From: Planoprotostelium fungivorum
Lineage: Eukaryota; Evosea; Variosea; Cavosteliida; Cavosteliaceae
DNA length: 64,000 nt
Assembly (NCBI GenBank): GCA_003024175.1
Contig: MDYQ01000157.1
Location: 1 to 64,000, forward strand
Direction: 5' to 3'
Part shown: one piece after another, positions 11,816-25,200 of the stretch
How positions within the stretch are numbered: the stretch's first letter is position 1
How the letters are laid out: each line of letters starts with the position of its first letter
Notes under the pieces: generated by a model
Seen by the model: only the letters and a program-made list of their open reading frames with translations
Told to the model about the DNA's origin: nothing
Database searches by the model: none
Position numbers and translations under genes: made by a program

Positions 11816-14057
11816 TTATTGATCCCACCAGTTGGGAAGAGCTCTCTTGGTCACAGTGTAGATGAATACGGTGCAGGATTCGGCCCAAGTGCATTCGATC
11901 TTGTCTTGTCTGGCCAGTGACATGTAACAGCAAGGTTCGTTCTTTGTGATGCACAATGCACTGTGTCTCCTGCACAGTTTCCTGCTGCATAAAACTCTTG
12001 TGCCTTCTGGTAGTTCCTTGAACATCAGCAGGATCTGATTGGGTTAAGAGTCGATCACACGATAGAGTATAATGAATTACCTTGTGGGAGGCTTGTGCGT
12101 TGAAACAGATGTTATTCCAGTAGATGCACGTGGCATCACTGATGTCGATGTCTAAAATGTCACTGTTGAGGAAGCAGATGGTCTTCTGCAATTCATCGAT
12201 GTCCTCCCGAACGGTGACCAACTTTCTCTCTTCTGGACTAAAATCTCTCACTGCTTCCCACGTGTCTTTCGCTGCCACCTGATTCAATCCGTCAGCAAGA
12301 TCGTCACATCATCTCATCCGATCGTGACATCGATGAGGGATGGACATCGATGCGATGGTTTCGTTGCACTCACCAGACTGAGATTGTACCTCGTCTCAGA
12401 TAACTCCACCCCCACTGACCTCTTCACGTTTGTCTGCAGTGCAATCTGAATCACGGCCTTTCCGATTCCACTACCCAAGTCATAGAAAACGTCTCGCTCT
12501 ATTCATCATCAGATTCAGATACAAGAGATATGAGAGATACAAGAGATAGAAAAGAATAAGGTGAGAGATAGAAGAGAATAAGGCGAGAGATAGAAGAGAA
12601 TAAGGTGATAGATAGATTCACCGGTGATCTCGAGTAGTTTGATGAGATGCATGACTGCAGCAGGTACGATCTCTCCGTAGGTGGCACTTCCAAAACCATC
12701 CAGATTTCCACCGGATCGATTGGTGGTGGACTCTTCCTTCTTTGTGATTCTGTGTCCGTCTGGCATTTCCTCATATATACATTCGATCAAGGACACAATC
12801 CTCGTATCTGTCCATCATTCAGTTCAAATTCAATGGATCGAACCGTCCATTCTCTCGTGAAGGAGAGACTCACTCATCAATTCTTCCTTGGTGAGCTTCG
12901 CCTTGACACCGAAGAGACTGCGGTCCACGATGAGTGGTGTGTGCCTGAGATTCAGCTCTGGAGGGTAACTGTGACGTGGATTCATCGTCTCTCTCTTCTG
13001 ACGGACCGACTTGGGAGGTGAGATCTTCTCTTCCTTTTCTTTTGTCTTGTTCGGTGGAGATATCTTCTGTGGTGGACTAGCCTTCTTCGAAGGAGCTGGC
13101 TTTGTACTCTATTGGTATCGACATCAGCAAGGACGATGGATGATATTGTCATACCTTGACTTCACCTCTGGCAGCGAGGGCACGTTGAAGCGATTCAGTC
13201 TGTCTGGAATGGCGAGTTGTTCTCCTGTTTCCTTCACTCTCTGCTACGTCTTTGAGGAGGAGATCTTCCACTTCATACACGAGGGTACGGTCTGATCGAT
13301 TCCTCTTTCTTGGAGCGGATACAGGTGCTAAGGTAGAATGAGCACATGTGCTTCGCGTGTCATATCGACATACCTGAAGATACCTTCTGTTCTACCTTCT
13401 GTTCTCCTTTTATATCCTTCTCATCGTCTTCTTCCTGCTCTTCTCCCTCCTCTGACTCAGAATGTTCTCTTAGTCTCTTCGGTGAAGAATCGTTTGAAGC
13501 AGCCGGGCTAGTTGGAATGGAAGACTCTTCGAGGTTGATTATCTGGGCAGGCGATAGGCCACCTGTGGCTCCTCGGATGATATTCGTGGGAGGTGATTCA
13601 GGTGGAAAGACAGGTACACTATGTGGGCTCTGATCCTCTTTCGGCTCCTCTGTCTCATGTTTGACTTCTTCTATATCCGCTGTATCTGGAATTTGAAGTG
13701 GCTGTACAGGAGAAACGTCGGGAGAATCCGTGAGGTCTATGAGAGTGCTCGTCCTCTTTGATTTCGGGCCGGTCTGGATGGTAACACCGCCTTCATTCTT
13801 GAAGATGTTGCATTTCGAACGTGAAGTGCCTGTTACAACAATCGGACTGTAGCTGGTGACATAGACTCTGCCAGTCATCTGAGTTGGTCGCGCCTCTCTT
13901 CTCTTTCCCCGCCAAGCAACATCTGTCAACTCTGCGATTGGCTCATTGTAATTGCTCTCGTCATTAAAATTTGAATAAGAGATTTCTGGTTCTCATTTTG
14001 CTGTATCAGTGATTCTGCCTTACCTACGATAGATCCAACTTTTATGTTCCATAACAT
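11816..14057 (-). CDS. DOT1-like SAM-dependent methyltransferase with long disordered N-terminus
   Basis: The C-terminal half is a class I methyltransferase: TYGEIVPAAVMHLIKLL, then motif I DVFYDLGSGIGKAVIQIAL, acidic motif II SVGVELSETRYNLSL, ILDIDISDATCIYWNNICF and FKELPEGTRVLCSRKLC. The YGE...DLGSGxGxxV...NNxxF layout is that of DOT1 histone H3 Lys79 methyltransferases, so a chromatin role is likely, though specificity is inference. The N-terminal half is low complexity: IDLTDSPDVSPVQP, a run of Glu/Asp before KDIKGEQKVEQK, then a Lys/Pro-rich patch (KKASPPQKISPPNK). The ATG at 14057 is the furthest in-frame start; one at 13878 is an alternative. One intron (about 12500-12620) contains a 22-nt tandem repeat. 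The last residues are ALPNWWDQ before the stop at 11816. Confidence 0.72.
12553..12612. repeat. Intronic 22-nt tandem repeat, about 2.7 copies
   Basis: Unit AGAATAAGGTGAGAGATAGA-AG repeated at 12553, 12575 and 12597 with one substitution, within an intron of the DOT1-like gene immediately before motif I. Confidence 0.8.
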
Positions 14058-14153
14058 GTGCAGACGCCGCTGTGTTTGGTGTCTGAGCTTGACAGCTGTT
14101 TGAATTTAAAATTTCTACGAGCTGCGAATCCAAGATCGAGGGGTGAGCCAGGT

Positions 14154-16170
14154 ATGCTCAGATACTTAAAGCCGATACAAAAGGATCCGTTCGATGCTCA
14201 ATCCAAGTATGGTGCTCGTGTGAACTTCATTCTGAATCGCAATTTTCACCATCAGGCTTTCAGAACTGGCCAGAGAGAGGTCGTGATGTCCATATTGAAT
14301 AGTGTCGACACTCTTGTTCTCATGCCGACAGGAGGTGAGAACATGTGTGATCAGCAGGGCGATGTGTGATATAGGACGCAGGAGGAAAATCACTTTGCTT
14401 TCAGTTACCATCTCTTGTTTTTTCTGGATTGACTTTGGTCGTATGTCCTCTGATATCTCTGATGCAATCTCAACTGAAAGAGGTGCCACATGGTCCTTCT
14501 TTCGATCTTCGCTGATGCAAGACATAGGCACAATCGAGAGGGATCAGAACAAGTATGGTCAATTCCACCGTATCATTCAAGACAAGAAGAGAAATCTTTC
14601 GCTCATTGACATCAGAAGACAAGAATCACACTCAATTGTTGTACATCACACCAGAGACACTATCCGATGATGCCTTGCAGACGGCCCTTGGGCAATTGTA
14701 TCAACATGGAAGATTGAGCCTCTTTGTGGTGGACGAAGCACATTGCATCTCCTCCTGGGGCCACGATTTTCGACCATCTCTCTTAGAGCTGTCTTCCTTC
14801 CGTCACAATTACCCAAAAGTTCCCATCATGGCCTTGACCGCAACAGCCACAGAGAAGGTGAAGATGATCGAGAAGATGATCAAACACGAGATGTCTTGGC
14901 CGTTCTGAAATTGATTTGTTCAGGTTCAGAATGACATCATCACCACACTTGCAATGCGCTCACCTTTCACCTATCGCTCCAGTTTCGACCGCCCAAACAT
15001 CCATTATCAGGTGATGATGATTGTGCCGATGTAGTGTTCAAACTGGATAGGTCAAGATGAAAGAAGAACTGAAGGATTTGTACGAAGACGTGTATCAGTT
15101 CATCACCCAACATCATGATCCACCATCGGCCTCATCACCCTTGTGTGGTATCATCTATTGTCAGAAGAGAGAGTCCTGCGAGCAGACCACCTCACATGTC
15201 AGTCATATCACACATCATCATCATCACAATCCATCGTCCATCACGCTCTCCAAATTTTCCTCTTACAACTGACGCACCTCTAGTTGACGGAGAAGGGTCT
15301 TTCCATCTCTAGCTACCACGGAGGGATGACCGATCAAGAGAGAACGGAAGTTCAGAATCAATGGCTGGACGGAAAGATTCACATCATGGCCGCCACCATC
15401 GCGTTCGGCATGGGAATCGATAAACCAAATGGTGAGACGATCGAATTGAAATCAGACCTGAGGCATGCCAGTGCGGTTTGTCGTTCACTTGTGCCTACCG
15501 AAATCACTGGAGGGATATTACCAAGAGACAGGGAGGGCTGGACGAGATCAGCTGCCGGCGAAGAGCCTCCTCTATTTCAGCCAAGAGGACGCGGCTTCGC
15601 TGCGGTATCTGTCGGAGAGACAAGAGGAGAGTAAGGAGAGGGCCACGATCGCCTTGGAAGCCGTCGTGAGATATTGTATGGGGAGACTGTGCAGGAGGTC
15701 TATGCTGTTGAAACATTTCGATCAGGTGATGATGATCAGGTGATGGGGCTGATGTGATGACAGGAACACAAGGGAGATTGTGATCGATGTGATGTATGTG
15801 ACACCCACAAGAGATACCGTGTGAATGTTGTCGTCGATGATAAATTAGAATGTAAAACGAAGACTCAGCCGAGAGCATTTGGAACCGATTTGAGGTGATG
15901 ATCATCGATCGGAAGGAGAGGAACTGAGAGTGAGACAGTAATGTAATGAAAAAGAGAGGACGGGAAGAGACTGCAGAGGAAGAGTCTTATTCCGAAAGAT
16001 TGTATCGAATGAAGCAGTCCTTTATGGCGGCAAAGAAAGCGGTAGGCTTCGAATCGTCGAGTTGGAAGACTGATGCACAATAGGGAATCCAAAAGAGTGT
16101 TAAGAAGGTGATTGAGCCAACGAGGGCCACATTACCGAAAAAGGAGAAGATCTACATTGACCTCAGTTGA
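14154..16170 (+). CDS. RecQ-family ATP-dependent DNA helicase
   Basis: A 3'-5' DNA helicase for replication and recombination repair. Motifs in order: FRTGQREVV (motif 0), [14 protein letters not shown] (I, completed across a 47-nt intron), [16 protein letters not shown] (II), MALTATAT (III), [21 protein letters not shown] (IV), [14 protein letters not shown] (V) and [14 protein letters not shown] (VI). After the core comes a RecQ-Ct zinc module with cysteines in CMGRLCRR and CDRCDVC. The 3' end is inferred through two short introns (44 and 42 nt) into a basic tail ending [10 protein letters not shown]; without them the frame would stop at 15898 or 16083. No HRDC domain is seen, so it resembles the short RECQ1/RECQ5 class. 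It is divergent from the DOT1-like gene with only about 96 bp between starts, so a shared promoter is likely. Confidence 0.9.
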
Positions 16171-16278
16171 TCACCAGCCCGATAGGTTGAACTGTAGATA
16201 AAAGCATCGAATTGTATATCAACCTTCGGATAACAAAAAGAAGCATTTGATTGAGTGAATCTATTGATGTTTCCATCC

Positions 16279-19200
16279 TTATGGCTTCATGTACCAAGCA
16301 ACAGCGGGGTTGTTGATGACAAAGAAGACGATGATGGCTCCAATGATCAGCAGCCACAAGAGGAGAAGTCCTCCCAGGATACCACCTACGATGGCTCCCA
16401 CGTTGGTCTTCTTCGATGTACCGACGGTGCCTCTGCCTGCGAGCGATCCTGAACCACCGACGTCTGCGGCGATGGAAGGAGAGGCCTGACCGTCCACAGA
16501 TGCGGCGACTGAGGCATCTGAGGGTACTGCTCCTTGGACTTGGCAGGTGATGTTGTCGTCGCTGATGATGACCACGTTTCCACACTCTTGGCCACCCACA
16601 GTGATGTGGATGAGAGAAGGATTGTTACCAAAGTTGCTGCCGTGGATGGAGACAGTGGTGTATCCGTTGGGATCCAGGGAAGAGATGGTCACAGAGTCCA
16701 CGGAAGGTGGCAGATAAGCCGCTGCGGTGTCGTTGGCAAACTTTTGTCCACCGACGATGACAGAGACATCCTTGCCCTTTCCTGAAAGAGAGCGTCAGTC
16801 TCTTCCTCTCATTTCATTCGCAACTCACCAGTACCAGGGGTGACTGAACAAGAGAGGTAAGTGTCGGGGATGATGACCTGGATGTTCGTACAGGGTTGTC
16901 CGTTGACAGTGACGTTGAGGAGAGAGCCATCACCAAGGTTGGTACCGTTGATGTAGGCAATACCTCCTGCCGTGGGTACGGGTGTCACAGATGAGATGTC
17001 TGGGGGATAGTACGAGAAGTTTCCAGGGGCATTCTGATTGGCTACACCCAACATGAGGGGAAGCTCTGTATACGGTCAATTACATCTCAAGCTTGTCCTC
17101 ACCTTTACCAACACCTCTGCCGACGACACAGTAGATGTGATGATCTGCTTCGCTGATGACGATGTCTGTGCAATGGCTGGCCCATTGTCTCTTTCTCAGT
17201 CCACTGAGAGCGCTGAGTGGGTTGAATCCAACTCCGAGGACGCTGGACACTCTTCCAAAGTTGTCTCCGATGATCTGCAAGACTCCTCCCGAGGTGGGAA
17301 CCAAGGTCGTCATGGTGATGACGGGTGCCTTGTAGCTGTACAGATAAGTGACGATCTGTCCTCCGATCGAGATCTCCAGGGTCAGATTGGCTCCTGTACC
17401 GGGGGGGATGTTGAAGGTGATGCTTCCATCAGATGAAGTGATCACAGTGAGAGGAACACCAGCCAGAGTGGCCACGATGGCTGATTTGCTCAGTCCAAAG
17501 TTGGCACCCGAGATGGTGATGTTTCCTCCTTCTGTGGCTGCATTGGGTACCACACTGATGGTCGGTGCGGTGTACGAGTAGCCGAAACTCTTCGTGTAAT
17601 TTCCGACGGAGACAGAGGCGGTCAAGTCCTTTCCAATGCCAGGAGCTGCGGTACAGGTGGCGGATGTTCCATCAGCAGAAGCTTGTACGTTGAAGCAAGG
17701 AACGTTGTTGAATGCCACAACCATTCCGGAGCTCAAGTTGGTACCATTGATGGTGACGATGCCTCCCGCTGGAGGTACGTTGGATACACTTGTGATCTAT
17801 TGCGAGTCAATTTCATTCGAATGGATAGGAATTTTACCTTTGGGAAATCATAATCGAAGGTGGTTGTTACCGTGGCACCCAGGATGGAGACTGTGACAGG
17901 CACACTCGAGAGGGGTGTACCCAATTCAGGTGCGGTGACTTGTACCACGAGAGAGGAGGCAGAGGAAGAGAGGACAGAGCATGTCACTCCATCGCAGACC
18001 TTTCCTCCGATCGCTACCGTGGGAACAGTTCCGTTACCTCCCAAGAAGTTTCCGGTAATGTTCAAGAGTCCACCCTTGAGGGGGACGACCGTTGTAGATG
18101 AGATGGTGGGGGGCGAGTAGACCAGGGGCACGCTGACGGATGAAATTCCGTTGACAGACACAGAGATGGTAGCGGGGGCAGTTGTCATGGCCGGTGGAAG
18201 AGTCAGGCTGATGGTACCTTGGCTGAGGCTATCGATCTTGACGGGGTTTCCGTTGACAGTGACACGGATGAGAGAGGCATCCGAGCCTAGGTAGTTTCCT
18301 GTGAGGGTGATGACACCTCCAGCGAGACCGACAGGGCTGATGGCTGTGATCGTGGGTGGCAGGTAATTGATGGGAGCGTAAGTGCTCTGTGCGGCACTTC
18401 CACTTCCAATAGATACCTGTGAATGTCATGATCACCATCCACGATCGACTCTCTTCTCACCTTGATGACATCAGAAGGTCCAGAGGATGAGATGGCTGAG
18501 GGAGGAATGTAACACTGGATCGTGTTGTTTCCGATCAGTGTTACCTCCAAGCACGAGATGTGAGCGGCCGTCAGTGTGACCTTGATGTTGCTGACATCAC
18601 TGCCAAACTGATCTCCCATGATGGTAACAAGTCCACCTGTCACAAAATGAACAGAAGACAGAAAGATGAACCTACCAGAAGCGGGAAGAGAGGAAGTGTT
18701 GTAGACGGTGGGCGGCAGATATCCGTAGGTGAAAGCTGTGGTCTGTCCGTTGACCGTGACTGTTCCTGGAAGGTTCTGACCGGTTCCAGCGGGTGCGTTG
18801 ACTGTGATACCACCGGCGACGAGAGCGACACCTGTGGCATCGACACCATTGAGCGTCACACGGATCACACTCTGGTCATTTCCAAAGTTTGAGCCGAGGA
18901 CGTACAATGTGTCTCCGTTGGTATACAATACATTGGTAGAGACCACGATGGGTGCAGTGTAGACCAAGTCGAGGGTGACGTTGGACGAGGTGGACAGCTG
19001 CTGTACGGTGACGGATGTGTTCACACCGGTACCGGCTGGAGCTGGGAAGGCGATCGAGCCGTCTGCTTGCAGAGTGAGGTTGCTGCCAGTGTAGATGATG
19101 CCGCTGACGTTGACCACGAGATCAGAGGTGTTCGTTCCCAGGTTAGATCCCGCCAAGGTGACGAGACCACCTGCGGTAGAGACAGCGGAGACACTGTTGA

Positions 19201-22200
19201 TGGAGATCGCTCCGTAGACATACGTGAAGCCGATGGTCTGATTGCCGACAGTGACGTTTCCGCTCTGTAGGCCAGATCCAGCGGGAACAGAGAAGGTGAT
19301 GTTGTTGCCCAGGGGTCCCACTTGTGCTGTAGTGTTCTGTCCGTTGATGGTGACTGTCACTGGGACTCCATCACCTCCCAAATTTGAACCGTACAGTGTC
19401 ACTTGTCCTCCTGATACGGGAGGATTGGCCACTGAGGCCAGTGTGGGAGCAGCGTACGAGGTGACGTACGTTACGTTCTGTCCGTTGACTGACACGGTGA
19501 CGGTGACGTTGGATGATGAGCCGGCCAAAGAGTTGAAGGTGATGCTTCCGTCGTTGATCAAGGTAGCGGGCACTTGTTGTCCGTTGACATACACTTGTAC
19601 CTGTGAGCTGTTCGTTCCAAAGGAGCTACCGCTGATGGTTGCGACGCCTCCAGCTGTGGGGAGAGCAGAGATCTGCTGCACAGTAGGTGCGGCGTAGTCG
19701 ACCGAGGTGGCAATGGTACTGCCTCTGACTGTGACGGCCAGAGTGTGGTTGAGACCCGTACCCGATGGCAGAGTGAAGGTGATCTGCGAGTCGTTGACAG
19801 AGACCACGTTCAGCACTTGTCCATCCAGTGTGATCGTCACGCCTGCGAAGCTGCTGCCGAAAGAAGATCCACTGATGGTCATGTCTCCTCCTGTGGTCTT
19901 CAGAGCGGATGTGATCTGTACCACTGGGGTGGCGAACTGCAGGCTGTATGCGGATGATGTCTGTCCGGAGATCGTCACGGTGACTGTGGCATTGGCTGAA
20001 GTGATGGGAGAGATGGAAGCCACGATGACAGTGTCGTTGACACTCACGACCGTTGCGTTCTGTCCGTTCACTTGGATCATCACGTTCCCGTTGGCTGTGA
20101 GAGAGTTAATAGATGAAAGGAGGAAGAATGACTGACCTGAAGAGAAGTTGTTTCCGTAGAGGATGACAGTGGTACTGGATGCAGTGATGGGATCAGCACC
20201 AGTGACTACAGGTGGCATGTAGGACACATTGAAGTGGAAGGTCTGTCCGTTGACATTGATCGTGTAGTCCTTGTTGGCTCCACTGCCTGCGTTGATGTTG
20301 AACGTGGCGCTGGTGTCGTTGACTGAGATGGCGTTCGTTGTAGTTGAGCCATCAGAGATGGTGACCACAGAGGCATCGCTACCAAAGTTGCTACCGGTGA
20401 TGGTCACAGTCTGTCCCGTTGTAGATACCACCGGTGCCGATGTGACGGTAGGTGGAACGTAAGAGAAGACAGAGGTTGTGGAAGAGACTGCGTTTCCGTT
20501 GACGTCGGACAACTGCAAGGTGAAGCCGTTGTTCAGACCAGTTCCTGCGGGTGCAGTGAAGGTGAGGACGCTGTGTGCGACAGTGACCGTGGCCGTGATA
20601 GGCACACCGTTGACGATGACCGTGACAGTGGTGCCCAGGGGACCGAAGTTGTTTCCGTTGACCGTCACTTGCGATCCAGCCGTGGGAGACAAGGTCACGT
20701 TGTTGACGACCGGTGGCAGGTAAGTGTAGGTGGACGTCGTGGCTTGATCTCCACTGATGAGTTGTACATCGAGAGGGTTGATTCCTTCGGGTACGAGGGC
20801 GGTGACGTAAGAGTAGTTGTAAGACACTACGGGGCAGGCCACTCCTCCTACGACCACGAAGGGCTGGCTCGTTGCAGTTGCCAAGTTCGATCCTCGGATG
20901 ACCACGAGACCACCTGAGGTGGAAGCAGATGACACACTGGTGATGAGAGGGGCCTCGTAACTGAAGGTGGATGTCACAGACACTCCTCCCAACGTGTATG
21001 TGAAGGGCACTGACGATCCAACACCCGATGTGACCTATCCGTGTCATTCATCTCATTCATCTTCTATTTCTCACATTGAAGGTCATCGACACGTTGTCTC
21101 CTGATACGGGAGTGAAGGTCATGTTACCGATCGTGATGGTTCCGAGAGAACCATCAGCGGCATACAGACGATCACCGTAGATGGTCAATAGTCCTCCCTT
21201 GGTAGACACGACGTTGGCGTCGGTAAGCTGAGGTCCGTTGAGAGAGAAGAGTAGGCTGACTGACTGTCCGTTCACTGTGACAGTGACCTGTTCCGTGTTA
21301 GATGATGTCGGTTAAGATAATCTTACCGTGATCGTCTGGTTTCCTAAGGCAGGAGGGTTGCAGGCGATCAGGTTGTGAGGTGTTGAGAGAGTGACGTTAG
21401 TGGCAGGAACGTTGTCGAATGACACTGTGATCAACGACTCGTTGTTACCAAAAGATCTTCCACTGATGTAGGCAGTGGTACCGTCGCTCGATACCTTTTC
21501 ATTCTCAGTCTTTGTTCTTATTGTGTGACTCACCTGAACGCTGAAGACGATGGGAGGGATGTAGCTGAAGTTCCAGGCGTTGGAAGCTTGATTCAGTGCC
21601 ACCAATGTACCTACAGAGTGTTCAGTGAAAGAGAAGAAGAAATGTTTCTGTCTGACCTGGAATGTTCACTCCTGAACCAGCAGGCACTCGGACGATGGCG
21701 TAGCTATCTGAGAGACTGACTAGCTGCAGAGAGCCAATCTGGTCTAAAGAGATGAGCAGAGTAGCCGCTGACGGTCCGAAGCCACTCCCCGTGATGTTGA
21801 CGAATCCTCCGGCAGTAGTTACACTCTCCACGCTGCTGACCGTGGGAGCTGCGTAGCTGTACAGTGTTGTGACTGTCTGACTTCCCACAGAGAGAGTCAA
21901 GTTGAGATCCTTTCCTGTGCCTGCAGGTGCTCTGAACAGGATGCTTCCATCACTTGTGTTCATGATGGAGGCAAGAGGAACCTGAGGGGATGATCCGATC
22001 GTGATGAAGATCTGAGTGGGATCGGTTCCCAAGTTGGCGCCAGAGATGGTGAGAAGATCTCCCAGGGTAGAGTTGCTTCCTGTCACGTTGTAGATGATGG
22101 GCGACAGGTAAGAGAAGGTCGAGCTGACGTTCTGACCTCCGGCTGAGAAGGTGACAGTGTGGTTGACACCTGTTCCACTGGGTACGTTGATGCCGACTTG

Positions 22201-25200
22201 TGTGTCCGTTCGGCTGATCAGACCACCGTACAACTTTCCGTCGATGTAGACACTGAAGGGTCCAGTGGATCCAAAGTTGAGTCCAGTGAAGTTGATGGTT
22301 GCACCTGAGGTGCTGACGGTGGGTGGTGCCGATGTAATGATGGGAGCTGCGTAAGATGCAGTGACAGTGACCTGTCTGTTTCCAACCTGGATGGTAGTGG
22401 GAATGTTGAAACCTGTACCGGCAGGGAAGGAGAGAGTGATGAAAGACTGGTTGACTGCTGACACTGTGAGGGCTTGTCCACCGAAGACGGCGACGATCTG
22501 AGAGGTCTGAGCACCCAAGTTGGCTCCGTAGAGGGTGGCGTAGCTCCATCCAGATGTGGGGATGATGATGGACACATTATTGATAGTGGGTGCGGCGTAA
22601 GAGAGCATGGTGGTGGCGTTGTTGGAAGCGCCAGCGACCGTGACAGTGAGAGGGATGTTGGATCCCACACCAGCGGGGATAGACAAGGACAGAGTGGTGA
22701 GGTCGAGTGAGACAGATAAGACGCTGACGGTAGATCCAGCCAGATAAGCGTTGACCAGTCCAGCTCCAAAGTTGTTTCCGTTCACCGTCACTGAGTCACC
22801 CGTTGTGGACACGTTGTAGATGACGTTAGAGATGACAGGGCCTGGGAAGGTGTATGTGGAAGAAGTGGTCTGACCTCCCACAGAAAGAACGATGGGCTGC
22901 TTTCCAGTGTTGGCTGCGACTGTGAAGGACAACTGAGCGTGAGGGCTGTTGAGTACCAGCTGAGTGGCCGTGGTAGATCCGACAGTCACGTTGATGGCGT
23001 TGACGTTGGCTCCAAAGTTGAGACCGTACAGAGTCATCCATCCACCGGCGGCTGATGGGCCAGAGACAGAGAGGATGACGGGTGGTCTGTAGGAGATGTT
23101 GAAGCTGTTGGATGTCTGTCCGTCGACTGTGACTACCAGGGGAACACCAATTCCATATCCGGGTGGTACAAAGACGTTGAGCTGCTTGTCTGCAACAGAG
23201 TAGGTGACCTTGCTGCACAGCACGTTGCCGATAGAGACGCTGAGGAGTCCAACGTCTTGACCGAATCCGACACCAAAGACGGAGATGAAGCCTCCTTCTG
23301 TGGGTGGCTGACCCGTCACGCTCAGCACTGTGGGTCCAAAGTATCCCACTGTGAAGGTGTTGTTGACCAATCCATCTACGTCGATCAGAAGGATGTCATT
23401 GGCTCCTGTTCCCTTGGGCGCATTGAAGCCGATCAGGTTCTGGGGGGACAGGACGCTGATGTTGGTGACTGGAATACCCGCGATGCTGATGCTGATCTTG
23501 CTGGCGTCCGTTCCAAAGTTGATACCTGAGGCGATGACGTAGCTACCGGTGGTAGAGATCTTTCCAGTGACGTTGAGAACCGCAGGGAAGTTGTAGACGA
23601 AGGGTATGGTAGTGCTCTGTCCGTCTACAAGGAGGTAGATAACCTTTCTTCCAGTTCCGGCGGGAATGGTCAGTTGTAGAGATGTGTCGTCGGATGAGAT
23701 GTTGAAAGGCACAACTTGACTGTTGAGAGTGACAGAGATGACAGATGCAACTCTTCCAAAGTTGGAACCTGACAGAATGGACAGACCTCCAGCAGTGGGT
23801 GTGGAGATGACTGATGCAATCTGAGGTGCCTGGTAGGAGACAGTGGTGTTGACAGACTGTCCACGAACGTTGAGAGAGATGACACGGTTGACACCAGTGC
23901 CGGCTGGGATGCTGACGGTGACTGACGTGTGGTTCGAGCTGACGATCGTCAAGGCTGTGGCAGCAGAAGAAGAGCCAAAGAGGGTGGCCGTGACGAAGGA
24001 AGGGTTGGGCCCAAAGTTGGATCCGATGATGTTGATGACATCACCCGTTGTGGACACAGGTGATACAAGACCGGTGATGTTGGGAGCCACGTATGTGAAA
24101 GTGAAGTAGCCAAGGTAGCCGTCTACGTTGAGGATAAGGGGCAGGTTGATGCCAGCGCCCTCGGGCACGATGAAGTCGATGCGAGTGTAGTTGTAGACGG
24201 TCACGATGTTCTGCGCTGAGACTCCGTTGATAGTGATGGTCACCACAGAGGATGTAGTTCCCAAGTTGAGACCTGTCAGAGTTGCTTGTCCTCCCACTGT
24301 GGGTAGAAGCTGAGTCACAGAGGTGATGGTAGGCAGTCCGTACGAGAATAGAGCTGTTGTTGTCTGTCCTCCCACTGTCATCACGATGCTGATGTTGCTG
24401 CCCACTCCTGGTCCGTATGCCACTGACACTCCTGTGTCGCTCTGCGTCACTGCCACTTGGCTGCTCTGCGTGCCGCCCACTGTCACTGTGATGTAGCTGC
24501 TGTTGCTGCCAAAGTTTGTGCCGCTCAGCGTCAGCACGCCTCCTGCTGTGCTGTTGTCGCCGCCGACCACGTTGATGACAGGTGGCAGGTAGCTGAAGAC
24601 AGCGTTGGCAGATTGGCCACCGAGAGTGACGAGGAGAGAGATGTTCTGTCCGACGCCAGGTGGAGCGTTGAAGGTGATGTTGTTCTGTTGTACACTGTAG
24701 TTGTAGATCTGGACACCTCCGGCGATGATGGAAGCAGGAGTGTTGATGGGTCCAAACTGATCACCGACGATCGTGAGGGCACCTCCTGAGGTAGGTACAA
24801 TTCCCTTGACAATGTAGATGACGGGTGGTTTGTACGACAGAGTCGACACTGCTGTCTGTCCGCCCACAGTGACGGAGAGCGAGAGAGCTGCTCCCACACC
24901 AGCAGGTACAGTGACTGTGATGGTGCTGTGGTTGGAAAAGGTGATCGTGCTGTTCTTTCCGTTGATCTGTACGCTCAGGGCAGACTGCAGAGGACCAAAG
25001 TTGTCTCCAAAGAGGTCGACGGTGTCGCCAGAGGTGGAGACGTTGTAGACGGGAGACACAGTGGGTGCGGTGTAACTGTATGTGGTAGAGATGGTAGTTG
25101 ATCCCACGACAAAAGTGAGGGGTAAGTTCGTTCCGTAGCCTGCAGGGACTGCAAACTGGAATTCGAACTGCGGCACAGTGACGTTGATGACAGTGCAGGC

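Noticed and set aside
14058-14153. Extension of the RecQ frame upstream of 14154
   Set aside because: The frame has no ATG there, only a GTG, and it would run into the start of the divergent DOT1-like gene; 14154 is the first ATG.
19242-20135. Long plus-strand open frames opposite the IPT giant (also 23843-24109, 39074-39910 and similar)
   Set aside because: They mirror the repeated codon pattern of the minus-strand IPT modules, recur wherever a module recurs, and have no domain or splice context of their own.
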